Positions 1 through 5,269 of a stretch of DNA of 5,388 bases are shown here, one piece after another. The notes below the pieces were generated by a model that saw only the letters and a list, made by a program, of their open reading frames with translations, was not told the origin of the DNA and ran no database searches. This DNA comes from an uncultured Desulfovibrio sp. (lineage in GTDB: Bacteria > Desulfobacterota > Desulfovibrionia > Desulfovibrionales > Desulfovibrionaceae). A program made the position numbers and the translations under genes. Positions within the stretch are counted from its first letter, which is position 1. Every line of letters begins with the position of its first letter. The stretch covers positions 1-5,388 of the forward strand of contig CAMWPE010000168.1 of NCBI GenBank assembly GCA_947176055.1. Reading direction: 5' to 3'.

Positions 1-477
1 AAAGAGTTTCCACGCCTCGCGGCCGGCGAAGATGGAGAGTTCCTCGCGGGCGCGCCGCATCGAGATCCACACTTCGATTTTCCCTACCGTCCTGCCGCCG
101 TATTTCAGGGTATTTGAGCCTTGAACGCAATCCTCGGCGATTTCGTCGTCCCAGGGAGCGGGTTCCCACATATAATTGCGGCGGGAGCCGATTACGTCGC
201 CGTCGTTGTTCTCGGCCTTTACGGCGTAAACGCTCTCGTCTTCCATGGCGCCCGCGATAATCGCCCGAATCGCGGTTTCGTCCATACTGTTTTCCGGCGC
301 CGCGAGCAGTCGCGCCAGCTGGGCCGCCAGGTTCCCCGCCTCGTTTAGCAATCTGCTCTCCGCGTCTTTCTGGGCTGTCGAATAAGAATGTTGCCAGACG
401 CCCAGAAAGAAGAAGAGCCCAATCGCCCAGAATAGCAAGGCGATCATGCTTTTTTTATAGTGAGCCGAATGAGCCAT
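1..477 (-). CDS. Membrane-anchored sensor protein, N-terminal part (cut by window edge)
   Basis: Reading leftward from ATG at 477 gives 159 residues with no stop before the window ends, so the C-terminus is missing. Residues 1-10 carry several basic residues (HYKKS), followed by a hydrophobic segment at about 11-29 (IALLFWAIGLFFFLGVW), consistent with a membrane-spanning signal anchor. Residues 30-155 are polar and helical at first (AQKDAESRLLNEAGNLAAQLARLL), then mixed (KYGGRTVGKIEVWISM), as in the extracytoplasmic ligand-binding region of two-membrane-segment sensors. The second membrane segment and output domain would lie outside the window, so histidine kinase, diguanylate cyclase and chemoreceptor all remain possible. 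AGGA lies 8 bases before this ATG. In-frame TTG (480) and ATG (486) also exist, but the latter has AGG directly abutting it, so 477 is preferred. Coding and topology are well supported; the sensor role is inference. Confidence 0.72.
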   Translation of the reverse strand, partial: MAHSAHYKKSMIALLFWAIGLFFFLGVWQHSYSTAQKDAESRLLNEAGNLAAQLARLLAAPENSMDETAIRAIIAGAMEDESVYAVKAENNDGDVIGSRRNYMWEPAPWDDEIAEDCVQGSNTLKYGGRTVGKIEVWISMRRAREELSIFAGREAWKLF

Positions 478-519
478 CAATCGCATCCTGTTTTCGCTGG
501 AAAAATACAACCAGAATTT

Positions 520-537
520 CCGCGCGTTTTCGCGCGG
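520..537. repeat. Perfect 7-bp inverted repeat with TTTT loop
   Basis: CCGCGCG (520-526), TTTT (527-530) and CGCGCGG (531-537) form a very stable small stem-loop. It lies 43-60 bases upstream of the sensor gene start, on the side from which that gene is transcribed, so it could sit in the leader of that transcript. Neither flank has a T-run, so an intrinsic terminator is unlikely. The role is unknown. Confidence 0.5.
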
Positions 538-585
538 ACAAGTATTCCCCGCGAAGAAACTCGCCGGAGCGCCAAACCGTCTCGC

Positions 586-598
586 GCGCGATTTCGCG
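586..598. repeat. Recurrent near-palindrome GCGCGATTTCGCG (also at 646-656, 3940-3952, 5208-5217)
   Basis: The 13-base word occurs exactly at 586-598 and 3940-3952, and in shortened form at 646-656 (GCGCGATTTCG) and 5208-5217 (GCGCGATTTC). All four copies lie outside genes. The word is itself a near-palindrome (CGCGA/TTTCGCG). It could be a dispersed binding site, a structural element, or a result of the local preference for CG-rich words. Nothing here separates these options. Confidence 0.35.
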
Positions 599-767
599 TT
601 TTATTTCTTATCGTCCCCGATTTTATTTTCCGCAGACCGGATCGAGCGCGATTTCGCCGCGGATTTTCTATATAATATTCCCTGGGACGAACCGGGCGGC
701 AAGCGCGGAGGATTCATGGCTGCCAGGACGACGGGTTGTTGCCTCTCCCCTTGCGGCGGCATGAAAT

Positions 768-1256
768 TTAAGTCCTGGTCTCGATCCTCCAGTTTTCAAC
801 GGCTCGCAGTGTCTCTTCCTTGAGAACTGTCTCCATTGGCTTGAGCCGTTCGGCGAAGACATGCAACCGCGTCGCGCCGCGCGGAGCGAACAGCCCTTTT
901 ACGCGGATCCAGCGCGGATCGAGCGTAGTGACGAGATCGTCCAGAATTGAGTTTGTGATCGTCTCCATAAAAGACCGATGGTCGCGAAAAGCGAACATGT
1001 AGAGTTTAAAACTCTTGGACTCCACGCATAATTCGTCCGGAATATAATCGACCTGGATCGCTCCGAAATCCGGTTGACCGGTGACCGGACAAAGGGATGT
1101 AAATTCGGGAAAATAAATGGAGACAATATAGTTCCTGTCCGTATATTTATTCGGGAAAGCCTCCAGAATTTCCCTCGATGGGCCTCCGGCGAGGCTGGGC
1201 ATCGAGCCTTGCCCCAACAATTTTAATCCATCCGTTCTGTCGCCGCTCGCGCTCAT
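768..1256 (-). CDS. queF: NADPH-dependent 7-cyano-7-deazaguanine (preQ0) reductase, QueF type I
   Basis: This cytoplasmic enzyme reduces the nitrile of preQ0 to the aminomethyl group of preQ1 using NADPH, a late step of queuosine tRNA-modification synthesis. The 162-residue product matches the short unimodular T-fold class. Visible signatures are the nucleophile loop SLCPVTGQPDF (Cys56, Asp63), the QueF-specific NADPH-binding motif ESKSFKLY (79-86), Glu98 of the substrate pocket in SFMETITN, and a C-terminal PRW/KGLFAPRGATRLHVFAE block. Where characterised QueFs have His before that Glu, this protein has Met97, which may be typical of its lineage. The start is firm: AAGGA lies 6 bases before the ATG, and an in-frame TAG lies two codons upstream. 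The gene diverges from the mogA-like operon. No preQ1 riboswitch is recognisable in its leader. Confidence 0.95.
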   Translation of the reverse strand: MSASGDRTDGLKLLGQGSMPSLAGGPSREILEAFPNKYTDRNYIVSIYFPEFTSLCPVTGQPDFGAIQVDYIPDELCVESKSFKLYMFAFRDHRSFMETITNSILDDLVTTLDPRWIRVKGLFAPRGATRLHVFAERLKPMETVLKEETLRAVENWRIETRT

Positions 1257-1345
1257 TCTCTATCCTTCGCGCGCCGGACGCGTAAGATCCCTACGGAGAA
1301 ATCCCTCCGCGACCTGGTTCTTTCCGTTGCCATCCGGCGAAGCCG

Positions 1346-1354
1346 ATTGTATCA
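1346..1354 (-). promoter_or_regulatory. Likely queF promoter, extended -10 (TGATACAAT)
   Basis: On the minus strand the spacer reads TG-A-TACAAT, an extended -10 with five of six matches to TATAAT, within a very AT-rich stretch (about 1347-1376). No good -35 box is present at the usual spacing, which the TG extension may offset. Transcription would start near 1338, giving a leader of about 80 bases. That leader contains two small hairpins, CGGC-TTC-GCCG and CGGAG-GGATTT-CTCCG. Confidence 0.5.
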
Positions 1355-1380
1355 TTATTAATATTTTATTTTATAAGGGT

Positions 1381-1403
1381 AGCCCGCAATCCGGCCGCGG
1401 GCT
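1381..1403. promoter_or_regulatory. Perfect 7-bp inverted repeat between divergent promoters, candidate operator
   Basis: AGCCCGC (1381-1387) and GCGGGCT (1397-1403) are perfect inverted copies separated by nine bases. The element lies about 30 bases upstream of the queF -10 on one side and just upstream of the weak mogA -10 on the other, where a dimeric regulator could affect both genes. It could also be a terminator-like hairpin, but the bases that follow (GGTATTTTG) are only weakly T-rich and no gene ends here. No regulator gene is adjacent. Confidence 0.35.
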
Positions 1404-1424
1404 GGTATTTTGTTCGCGACGCGG

Positions 1425-1430
1425 TATAAA
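1425..1430 (+). promoter_or_regulatory. Possible -10 box for the mogA-mqnP-darP operon
   Basis: TATAAA lies 38 bases before the mogA-like start codon and is the best -10 match in the spacer on this strand. No convincing -35 box is found 16-18 bases upstream, so the promoter is weak or activator-dependent, if real. The gene's ribosome site AGGGAG (1456-1461) would fall inside a short leader. Confidence 0.3.
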
Positions 1431-1468
1431 ACGCCGGATTCGCGCCCTGTTCTTTAGGGAGCCATTAA

Positions 1469-2302
1469 ATGCGGATTACCATCCGGACGTTGCCTTGCGT
1501 CAAGGGCGAGGAAATTCCCCTGAAAACCTACCCGCTCTTCGCGCCGCCTGGCCAGGACCAAGAATCGTTCCAGACGATTACCAGCGTTCTCCTGAGCGCC
1601 CATATTTCGGAATCCAAGCCGGAACCCTCCGAATTCCCTCCGGGCTCGTTGCTGGAATCCGCGTCGGGAGCCGCTTTTATGATTTTAGGATACGAATGGC
1701 TTCTAGTCCCCGGCGACGGCGATGTCGTCCATTCGATTTTCGCTCCTATCCTTCGCGCCCTGACCGATATGCCGGAATCTTTGGAGGAGCCGTTCTCGCT
1801 TCGCCGCGAAGGCTGGAGCCTCGCTGTGGTTACCTTGTCCGACAAAGGCTGGCGCGGAGAGCGCGAGGATGGCGCCGGACCGGCGGTCGCCGCGCTGGTC
1901 GCCGCTAGTTTGCCTTTGTCACTGACCCGTTTTTTCCTTGTGCCTGACGATCGCGGAAAACTCAAGGCGCTTCTGGCCAGACTGGCGCTGGAGGAATGCT
2001 ACAATCTAATCCTCACCAGCGGCGGAACCGGTTTAAGCGAGAGGGACATTACCCCCGAAACTACGTTGTCGCTTCTTGACAAAACCCTCCCGGGCTTTTC
2101 CTTCGCCATGACTCAGGCTAGCCTTGCCATTACGCCGAGAGCGATAATTTCCAGGGCCGTCGCCGGGATAATAGGCCGTTGTCTGGTAATCAATCTGCCG
2201 GGGAGCGAGAAAGCGGCCCGGGAAAACCTCGCCGCGATCCTGCCTGGTCTTGATCACGCGCTGGAAAAACTCAACGGCGACCAAACGGACTGCGGAGCCT
2301 GA
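1469..2302 (+). CDS. mogA: MogA-like molybdopterin adenylyltransferase with N-terminal extension
   Basis: MogA-family enzymes adenylate molybdopterin before molybdenum insertion in the cytoplasmic molybdenum-cofactor pathway. The C-terminal part (about 115-265) carries the family signs: AVVTLSDKG at the first strand, LVPDD with Asp160, the molybdopterin-binding loop SGGTGLSERDITPE (184-197, with Asp193), AISRAVAG and NLPGS (242-246). Asp160 and Asp193 correspond to the functional aspartates described for E. coli MogA. The 277-residue protein is about 80 residues longer than simple MogA. Residues 1-112 match nothing I recognise and do not look like the MoeA or MOSC domains. The overall form, including the ending ALEKLNGDQTDCG, resembles Desulfovibrio proteins I recall. 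The start is firm: an in-frame TAA abuts the ATG and AGGGAG precedes it by 7 bases. It heads an operon with the prenyltransferase. MoaB-like activity is an alternative. Confidence 0.88.
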   Translation: MRITIRTLPCVKGEEIPLKTYPLFAPPGQDQESFQTITSVLLSAHISESKPEPSEFPPGSLLESASGAAFMILGYEWLLVPGDGDVVHSIFAPILRALTDMPESLEEPFSLRREGWSLAVVTLSDKGWRGEREDGAGPAVAALVAASLPLSLTRFFLVPDDRGKLKALLARLALEECYNLILTSGGTGLSERDITPETTLSLLDKTLPGFSFAMTQASLAITPRAIISRAVAGIIGRCLVINLPGSEKAARENLAAILPGLDHALEKLNGDQTDCGA

Positions 2303-2303
2303 T

Positions 2304-3152
2304 ATGAGGTTTATCGAAATTTGCCGGATGATCAAGATCGAGCATTCTGTCTTCGCTTTGCCCTGGGCCTGGAGCGGGGCTTTTCTCGCCGCGCGGGGCC
2401 TTCCCTCCGCCCGGGTTCTTTTTTTTCTGACCGTCGCCATGATCGGCGTCCGCTCCTTCGCCATGACCGCCAACAGAATTATCGATGTGGAAATCGACCG
2501 TCGCAATCCGCGAACCCGGGAAAGACCGCTGGCTACAGGCGCGATCTCCCTTCGCGAGGCGCTCGTGTTCGCCGCCGTCGCGGGACTTGTTTTTATCGCG
2601 GCCTGCGCCTGTCTCAATCTTACCTGTCTCATCCTCTCCCTTCCGGCCCTGATCTTCGCCTCGGCCTATAGCTATACGAAAAGATATTCTCCTCTATGTC
2701 ATTACTGGCTGGGCGCGACTTTGGGGCTCGCTCCGCTCGCGGGGTGGCTCGCGGTTATCCCTTCGTCTCTGGGACTCGCCCCGATCGCTCTTTTCTTCGC
2801 CGTCTCTTTCTGGGTGGGAGCCTTCGATATATACTACGCCTTTCAGGATCTGACTGTCGATCGCGAGACGGGCCTTCATTCCATTCCGGCGGATCTGGGC
2901 GAGAGCTCCGCCTTGCATATCGCCGCGTTTTCCCACTGTATGACAGTTATATTCCTTTTTCTCGCCGGATTCGCGGCGCCCCTTGGCTGGCCCTGGTACT
3001 CCATGTGCGCCGCTGTGGGCGCGATTTTGCTATGGGAACATAAGCTTGTCGCGTCCCGGGATCCCGGGCGTCTGAAGATGGCCTTTTTTACGCTTAACGG
3101 CGTGGTTTCTTTCGTCGTTTTAGCGGGAGCGATCTTCGGCGTATATTTCTGA
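2304..3152 (+). CDS. mqnP: UbiA-family polyprenyltransferase, probable MqnP (menaquinone synthesis)
   Basis: This integral membrane enzyme of 282 residues would transfer a polyprenyl chain to an aromatic acid. Both Asp-rich motifs that bind Mg-diphosphate are visible: NRIIDVEID (57-65), and D175-IYYAFQD182 with D186. Other family marks are KIEHSVFALP (11-20), NPRTRERPLATG (68-79) and YSYTKRYS (122-129). Several hydrophobic segments (about 36-53, 86-120, 135-152, 158-178, 207-225, 233-245, 260-281) fit the usual eight or nine membrane helices. The family includes 4-hydroxybenzoate transferases (UbiA) and the futalosine-route enzyme MqnP. MqnP is preferred because the apparent Desulfovibrio-like host makes menaquinone, not ubiquinone; no other mqn gene is present to prove it. 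The ATG lies one base after the mogA stop, with CGGAG 6 bases before it, implying translational coupling. An upstream in-frame TTG at 2250 was rejected. Confidence 0.88.
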   Translation: MRFIEICRMIKIEHSVFALPWAWSGAFLAARGLPSARVLFFLTVAMIGVRSFAMTANRIIDVEIDRRNPRTRERPLATGAISLREALVFAAVAGLVFIAACACLNLTCLILSLPALIFASAYSYTKRYSPLCHYWLGATLGLAPLAGWLAVIPSSLGLAPIALFFAVSFWVGAFDIYYAFQDLTVDRETGLHSIPADLGESSALHIAAFSHCMTVIFLFLAGFAAPLGWPWYSMCAAVGAILLWEHKLVASRDPGRLKMAFFTLNGVVSFVVLAGAIFGVYF

Positions 3153-3178
3153 TAAAATTTGTTAAAGGAGGAAAACCC

Positions 3179-3685
3179 ATGTGCGGAGAGGGGAAAAAAC
3201 CTGACGCTCCCAGCAGATCGGCCAAAAAGCGCGAAAGCGCCGCTATGCAAAAACTTGGCGAGGAGCTTTGCCGGCTCGCGCCGGAGGAGCGCGACGGTCT
3301 CGGGCTTTCGCAAGATCTGCTCGAAGCTCTGAAAACGCATGACCGGATAAAAGATCGGGAAGCGGCCAGAAGACAGAGACAATTTATAGGCAAACTCATG
3401 CGCGAAGAGGACATAGGCGCTTTGGCCGCGGGGCTGGCGTCTTTAAAAAACGTCCGGGCGGAGGAAGTCAAAAAATTCAAGGAGGCCGAAGAATGGCGGG
3501 AGAATTTTCTCTCCGCTTCCGCCTCCGCCCTGCCTTCGCTAATTGAGAAATTCGCGTCCGATACGCGTTGCGATCGGGATGTTCTCCGGAGTCTGGTCGA
3601 TAAAGCGCGGGAAGATCAATCCGGACCGGACGCGACCGCGGCTCGACGCGCCTTTTTCCGCGAACTGTCAAGGATTATTAAATAA
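3179..3685 (+). CDS. darP: DarP/YjgA (DUF615) ribosome maturation protein
   Basis: The 168-residue product is soluble, highly charged and mostly helical. It aligns by eye with E. coli YjgA, now DarP, which binds pre-50S particles and aids late large-subunit assembly. Matching blocks are SRSAKKRESAAMQKLGEEL (12-30; E. coli SKSEIKRDAEELKRLGAEI), HDRIKDREAARRQRQFIGKL (54-73; E. coli AQRIKMEGRRRQLQLIGKM), LASLKN (86-91), and a C-terminal RSLVDKAREDQ...AARRAFFRELSRI (137-166). The first ten residues are variable, and the acidic N-terminal tail of E. coli DarP is absent. A near-perfect Shine-Dalgarno AAAGGAGG (3164-3171) sits 7 bases before the ATG, so strong translation is likely. The gene follows mqnP by 26 bases and probably shares its transcript. 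A ribosome-assembly gene beside cofactor genes is likely operon convenience. Confidence 0.88.
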   Translation: MCGEGKKPDAPSRSAKKRESAAMQKLGEELCRLAPEERDGLGLSQDLLEALKTHDRIKDREAARRQRQFIGKLMREEDIGALAAGLASLKNVRAEEVKKFKEAEEWRENFLSASASALPSLIEKFASDTRCDRDVLRSLVDKAREDQSGPDATAARRAFFRELSRIIK

Positions 3686-3907
3686 TTTCTTGCTGGAGCG
3701 CCTTCATAGGATTTCCGTCTTGTCTTTGGTTTGTGTCACGCGAATATCGCGATCCGCTCAATTGAATCGCCGGCCATAATTATAAAAGCTTCGGAGTTTC
3801 AATGTAAAAACGCTATGAAAAAGGTTGTGCGAGACTTTTAAATTGTTTATGGTTTAATCGCGTCCAAATTTTAACGAGCTATCCATTATTATAAATTTCG
3901 ATTAAAA

Positions 3908-4026
3908 TCGTCGATTGACGACGAGGCGCTATCTTTAGCGCGCGATTTCGCGGACTCGCTTCTTCGCGAAACCGCGACTGCGGGGTTGACTTCTTCCCCT
4001 TATGCCCAATTCGCGGCGGTCGAATT
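3908..4026 (+). repeat. Array of five consecutive inverted repeats (possible structured leader RNA)
   Basis: Five stems follow one another almost without gaps. They are TCGTC-gatt-GACGA (3908-3921), GCGCTA-tctt-TAGCGC (3926-3941), CGCGATTTCGCG with CGCGAAACCGCG (3941-3952 with 3965-3976, 11 pairs and one A-C mismatch, 12-base loop), GGGG/CCCC (3982-3999) and AATTCG-cggcggt-CGAATT (4008-4026). The third is the strongest. They lie 112-230 bases before the fructokinase start and would be part of its leader only if transcription began upstream of 3908. I recognise no known riboswitch. Chance pairing in CG-rich sequence explains the weaker stems easily. Confidence 0.35.
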
Positions 4027-4080
4027 TCATATTCGTTATTATCCGCGGAGGAGCGTCGCTTATCCCGCTCAACTTCGGTA

Positions 4081-4109
4081 TTCAGGCGTTCGCCGCTTTT
4101 CATTATAGT
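4081..4109 (+). promoter_or_regulatory. Likely fructokinase promoter
   Basis: TATAGT at 4104-4109 matches TATAAT at five of six positions. TTCAGG at 4081-4086 is a weak -35 (three of six) with the standard 17-base spacing. Initiation would be near 4116, giving a leader of about 22 bases that includes the ribosome site GGGAGG (4124-4129). If this promoter is used, the inverted-repeat array upstream is not in the main transcript. Confidence 0.45.
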
Positions 4110-4137
4110 ACCCTTTAATTATCGGGAGGAAAACGCT

Positions 4138-5046
4138 ATGGTCGCGACAAGCAACAATGTTGTGGTCGGATTTGGCGAAGCTCTGTGGGATATGTTGCCA
4201 GATGGAAAAAAAATAGGAGGAGCCCCGGCCAATTTCGCCTATCATGTGGGACAATGGGGCCTTAATAGCTCCGCGGTCAGCGCCATTGGCCCGGACAAAC
4301 TGGGCGAAGAAATAGTCGCGACTTTCGAGGACAAAAAACTCAATTTTCTCCTCGAAGAAGTCGACTATCCCACTGGCACGGTCATCGTAACTCTCGATGA
4401 CAATGGCTCTCCCAATTACGATATCAAGGAAGGAGTGGCCTGGGACAACATCCCGTCCACTCCCAGGATGATGGAACTGGCGGCCAACACCCGGGCAATA
4501 TCCTTCGGATCGCTCGCGCAGAGGAGCGCCATAAGCCGCGCGACTCTGTATAATTTCCTCGATGCCATTCCGAAGGATGGAAACCGGTATATCGTCTTCG
4601 ACGTTAATTTACGCCAGAATTTTTATAACAAGGAAATCCTCGAGGAATCTTTCCAGCGTTGCAATGTGGCGAAGATCAACGACGAGGAGTTGATTGTCGT
4701 AAGCCGTATGTTCGGTTATCCCGGCATTGATCTCCAGGACAAATGCTGGCTCATTTCCGGCAAGTATAACCTCGATATTCTCATCCTGACCTGCGGTATT
4801 AACGGAAGCTATATCTTCTCGCGCGGCCAGACATCCTTCCTGCCAACGCCCCAGGTCGAAGTTGTCGATACAGTAGGCGCCGGCGATTCTTTCAGCGCCG
4901 TTTTCATGGCTAGCATACTTAACGGTTGTTCAATTCCGCAGGCGCATCAGAACGCGGTGACGGTTTCCGCTTACGTCTGCACCCAGGCCGGCGCCATGCC
5001 GCCCATTCCGCCGGAGGTGAGAGACCGGGTCGCTATGAATTCCTGA
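4138..5046 (+). CDS. Fructokinase, PfkB/ribokinase family
   Basis: This cytoplasmic enzyme would phosphorylate a sugar, most likely fructose to fructose 6-phosphate, with ATP. The 302-residue length is normal for the family. Visible features are the N-terminal VGFGEALWDMLP (10-21), the substrate-binding GGAPANFAYHVGQWG (27-41), PTGTVIVTLDDNG (78-90), FDVNLRQNFY (154-163), KINDEEL (179-185), LTCGINGSY (218-226) and the ATP and catalytic signature VDTVGAGDSFSAVF (243-256), with Asp250 as the base. The start is firm: GGGAGG sits 8 bases before the ATG, and the open frame upstream has no other start codon. The sequence strongly resembles Bacteroidetes fructokinases as I recall them, notably RMFGYPGIDLQDKCW (190-204) and SAYVCTQAGAMP (277-288). 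Codon use seems slightly less CG-rich than the neighbours, so transfer is possible. It appears to be a single-gene unit with no sugar transporter nearby. Confidence 0.93.
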   Translation: MVATSNNVVVGFGEALWDMLPDGKKIGGAPANFAYHVGQWGLNSSAVSAIGPDKLGEEIVATFEDKKLNFLLEEVDYPTGTVIVTLDDNGSPNYDIKEGVAWDNIPSTPRMMELAANTRAISFGSLAQRSAISRATLYNFLDAIPKDGNRYIVFDVNLRQNFYNKEILEESFQRCNVAKINDEELIVVSRMFGYPGIDLQDKCWLISGKYNLDILILTCGINGSYIFSRGQTSFLPTPQVEVVDTVGAGDSFSAVFMASILNGCSIPQAHQNAVTVSAYVCTQAGAMPPIPPEVRDRVAMNS

Positions 5047-5073
5047 TTTTTCCGCCTCCTCTTAATATAGTTT

Positions 5074-5119
5074 GAAATTATCCCTTGGCGACAGCGCAAA
5101 GTCGCCCTGGGATAATTTC
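5074..5119. terminator. Large two-part hairpin after fructokinase, possible bidirectional terminator
   Basis: GAAATTATCCC (5074-5084) pairs perfectly with GGGATAATTTC (5109-5119), and inside it GGCGAC (5087-5092) pairs with GTCGCC (5101-5106) around an 8-base loop. Only a 2x2 mismatch separates the two stems, giving 17 pairs. It begins 28 bases after the kinase stop and lies between converging genes, where a shared terminator is expected. A clean T-run is missing on both sides (GCGTTTG rightward), so an mRNA 3'-end stabiliser or a protein-binding site is also possible. The remaining bases up to 5269 hold no gene I can support. Confidence 0.55.
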
Positions 5120-5269
5120 GCGTTTGAAAGTGTCTGAATCGCCGTTGTCGTTTTATAAAGTTGGTTAATAGAAGTAAATTACGTTTCCGGCTCCCTGGCG
5201 CTCCAAGGCGCGATTTCTTAAATTTATCGTCTTTTTATTATACGATCGATAAGTCGTTTCGAGCGAATC

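Larger units (their letters stand above)
478..767. other. Intergenic spacer between queF and the sensor gene, hairpin-rich
   Basis: This 290-base stretch shows no credible gene: the open frames on both strands give arginine- and serine-rich translations with no family resemblance. It contains a perfect 7-bp hairpin with a TTTT loop at 520-537 (CCGCGCG/CGCGCGG) and two copies of a GCGCGATTTCG motif at 586-598 and 646-656. A TATAAT sequence occurs at 671-676 on the plus strand but has no good -35 box and no gene ahead of it. The promoter of the leftward sensor gene could lie here, but I cannot place it with confidence. No U-tract terminator is evident after queF. Confidence 0.6.
3686..4137. other. 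452-base spacer between darP and fructokinase
   Basis: No gene with a usual start codon is supported here. The left part (3686-3900) is AT-rich. It holds a small CGCGA-ATA-TCGCG hairpin (3739-3751) and a tiny AUG-UAA unit at 3801-3806, but no clear terminator for darP. The right part (3908-4026) is a run of inverted repeats, followed by a plausible kinase promoter. Two plus-strand frames stay open across the right part without ATG, GTG or TTG. One of them (3914-3991) reads like real protein (DDEALSLARDFADSLLRET), so a gene remnant is possible. This spacer is unusually long compared with the operon next to it. Confidence 0.55.

Noticed and set aside
121..348. Plus-strand open frame of 75 codons
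   Set aside because: It is antisense to the sensor gene, whose minus-strand frame is open through the whole stretch with a clear membrane anchor and a ribosome site.
460..675. Plus-strand open frame of 71 codons in the left spacer
   Set aside because: The product is arginine- and phenylalanine-rich with no natural pattern, and no proper ribosome site precedes its start codon.
671..676. Perfect TATAAT as a plus-strand promoter
   Set aside because: There is no -35 match at suitable spacing, and the next plus-strand gene is nearly 800 bases away beyond antisense queF.
1257..1338. Possible preQ1 riboswitch in the queF leader
   Set aside because: The leader has only two small hairpins; the conserved loop and A-rich tail of preQ1-I and the layout of other preQ1 classes are absent.
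1327..1908. Long plus-strand open frame of 193 codons across the mogA region
   Set aside because: It overlaps the well-supported mogA-like gene in another frame, and its translation is arginine-rich with no domain; it is a by-product of CG-rich codons.
2033..2632. Long minus-strand open frame of 199 codons
   Set aside because: It lies antisense to mogA and mqnP, both supported by motifs and ribosome sites, and its product is basic low-complexity sequence.
3739..3751. CGCGA-ATA-TCGCG hairpin as the darP terminator
   Set aside because: The stem is only 5 bp and is followed by ATCCGCTCAATTG, not a T-run.
3986..4014. TTGACT as the -35 box of the fructokinase promoter
   Set aside because: No acceptable -10 box lies 16-18 bases downstream; the TATAGT at 4104-4109 fits better.
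5236..5255. ATTATACGATCGATAA as an operator or promoter
   Set aside because: The palindrome is imperfect, the minus-strand TATAAT has no -35 partner, and no gene starts downstream in either direction.
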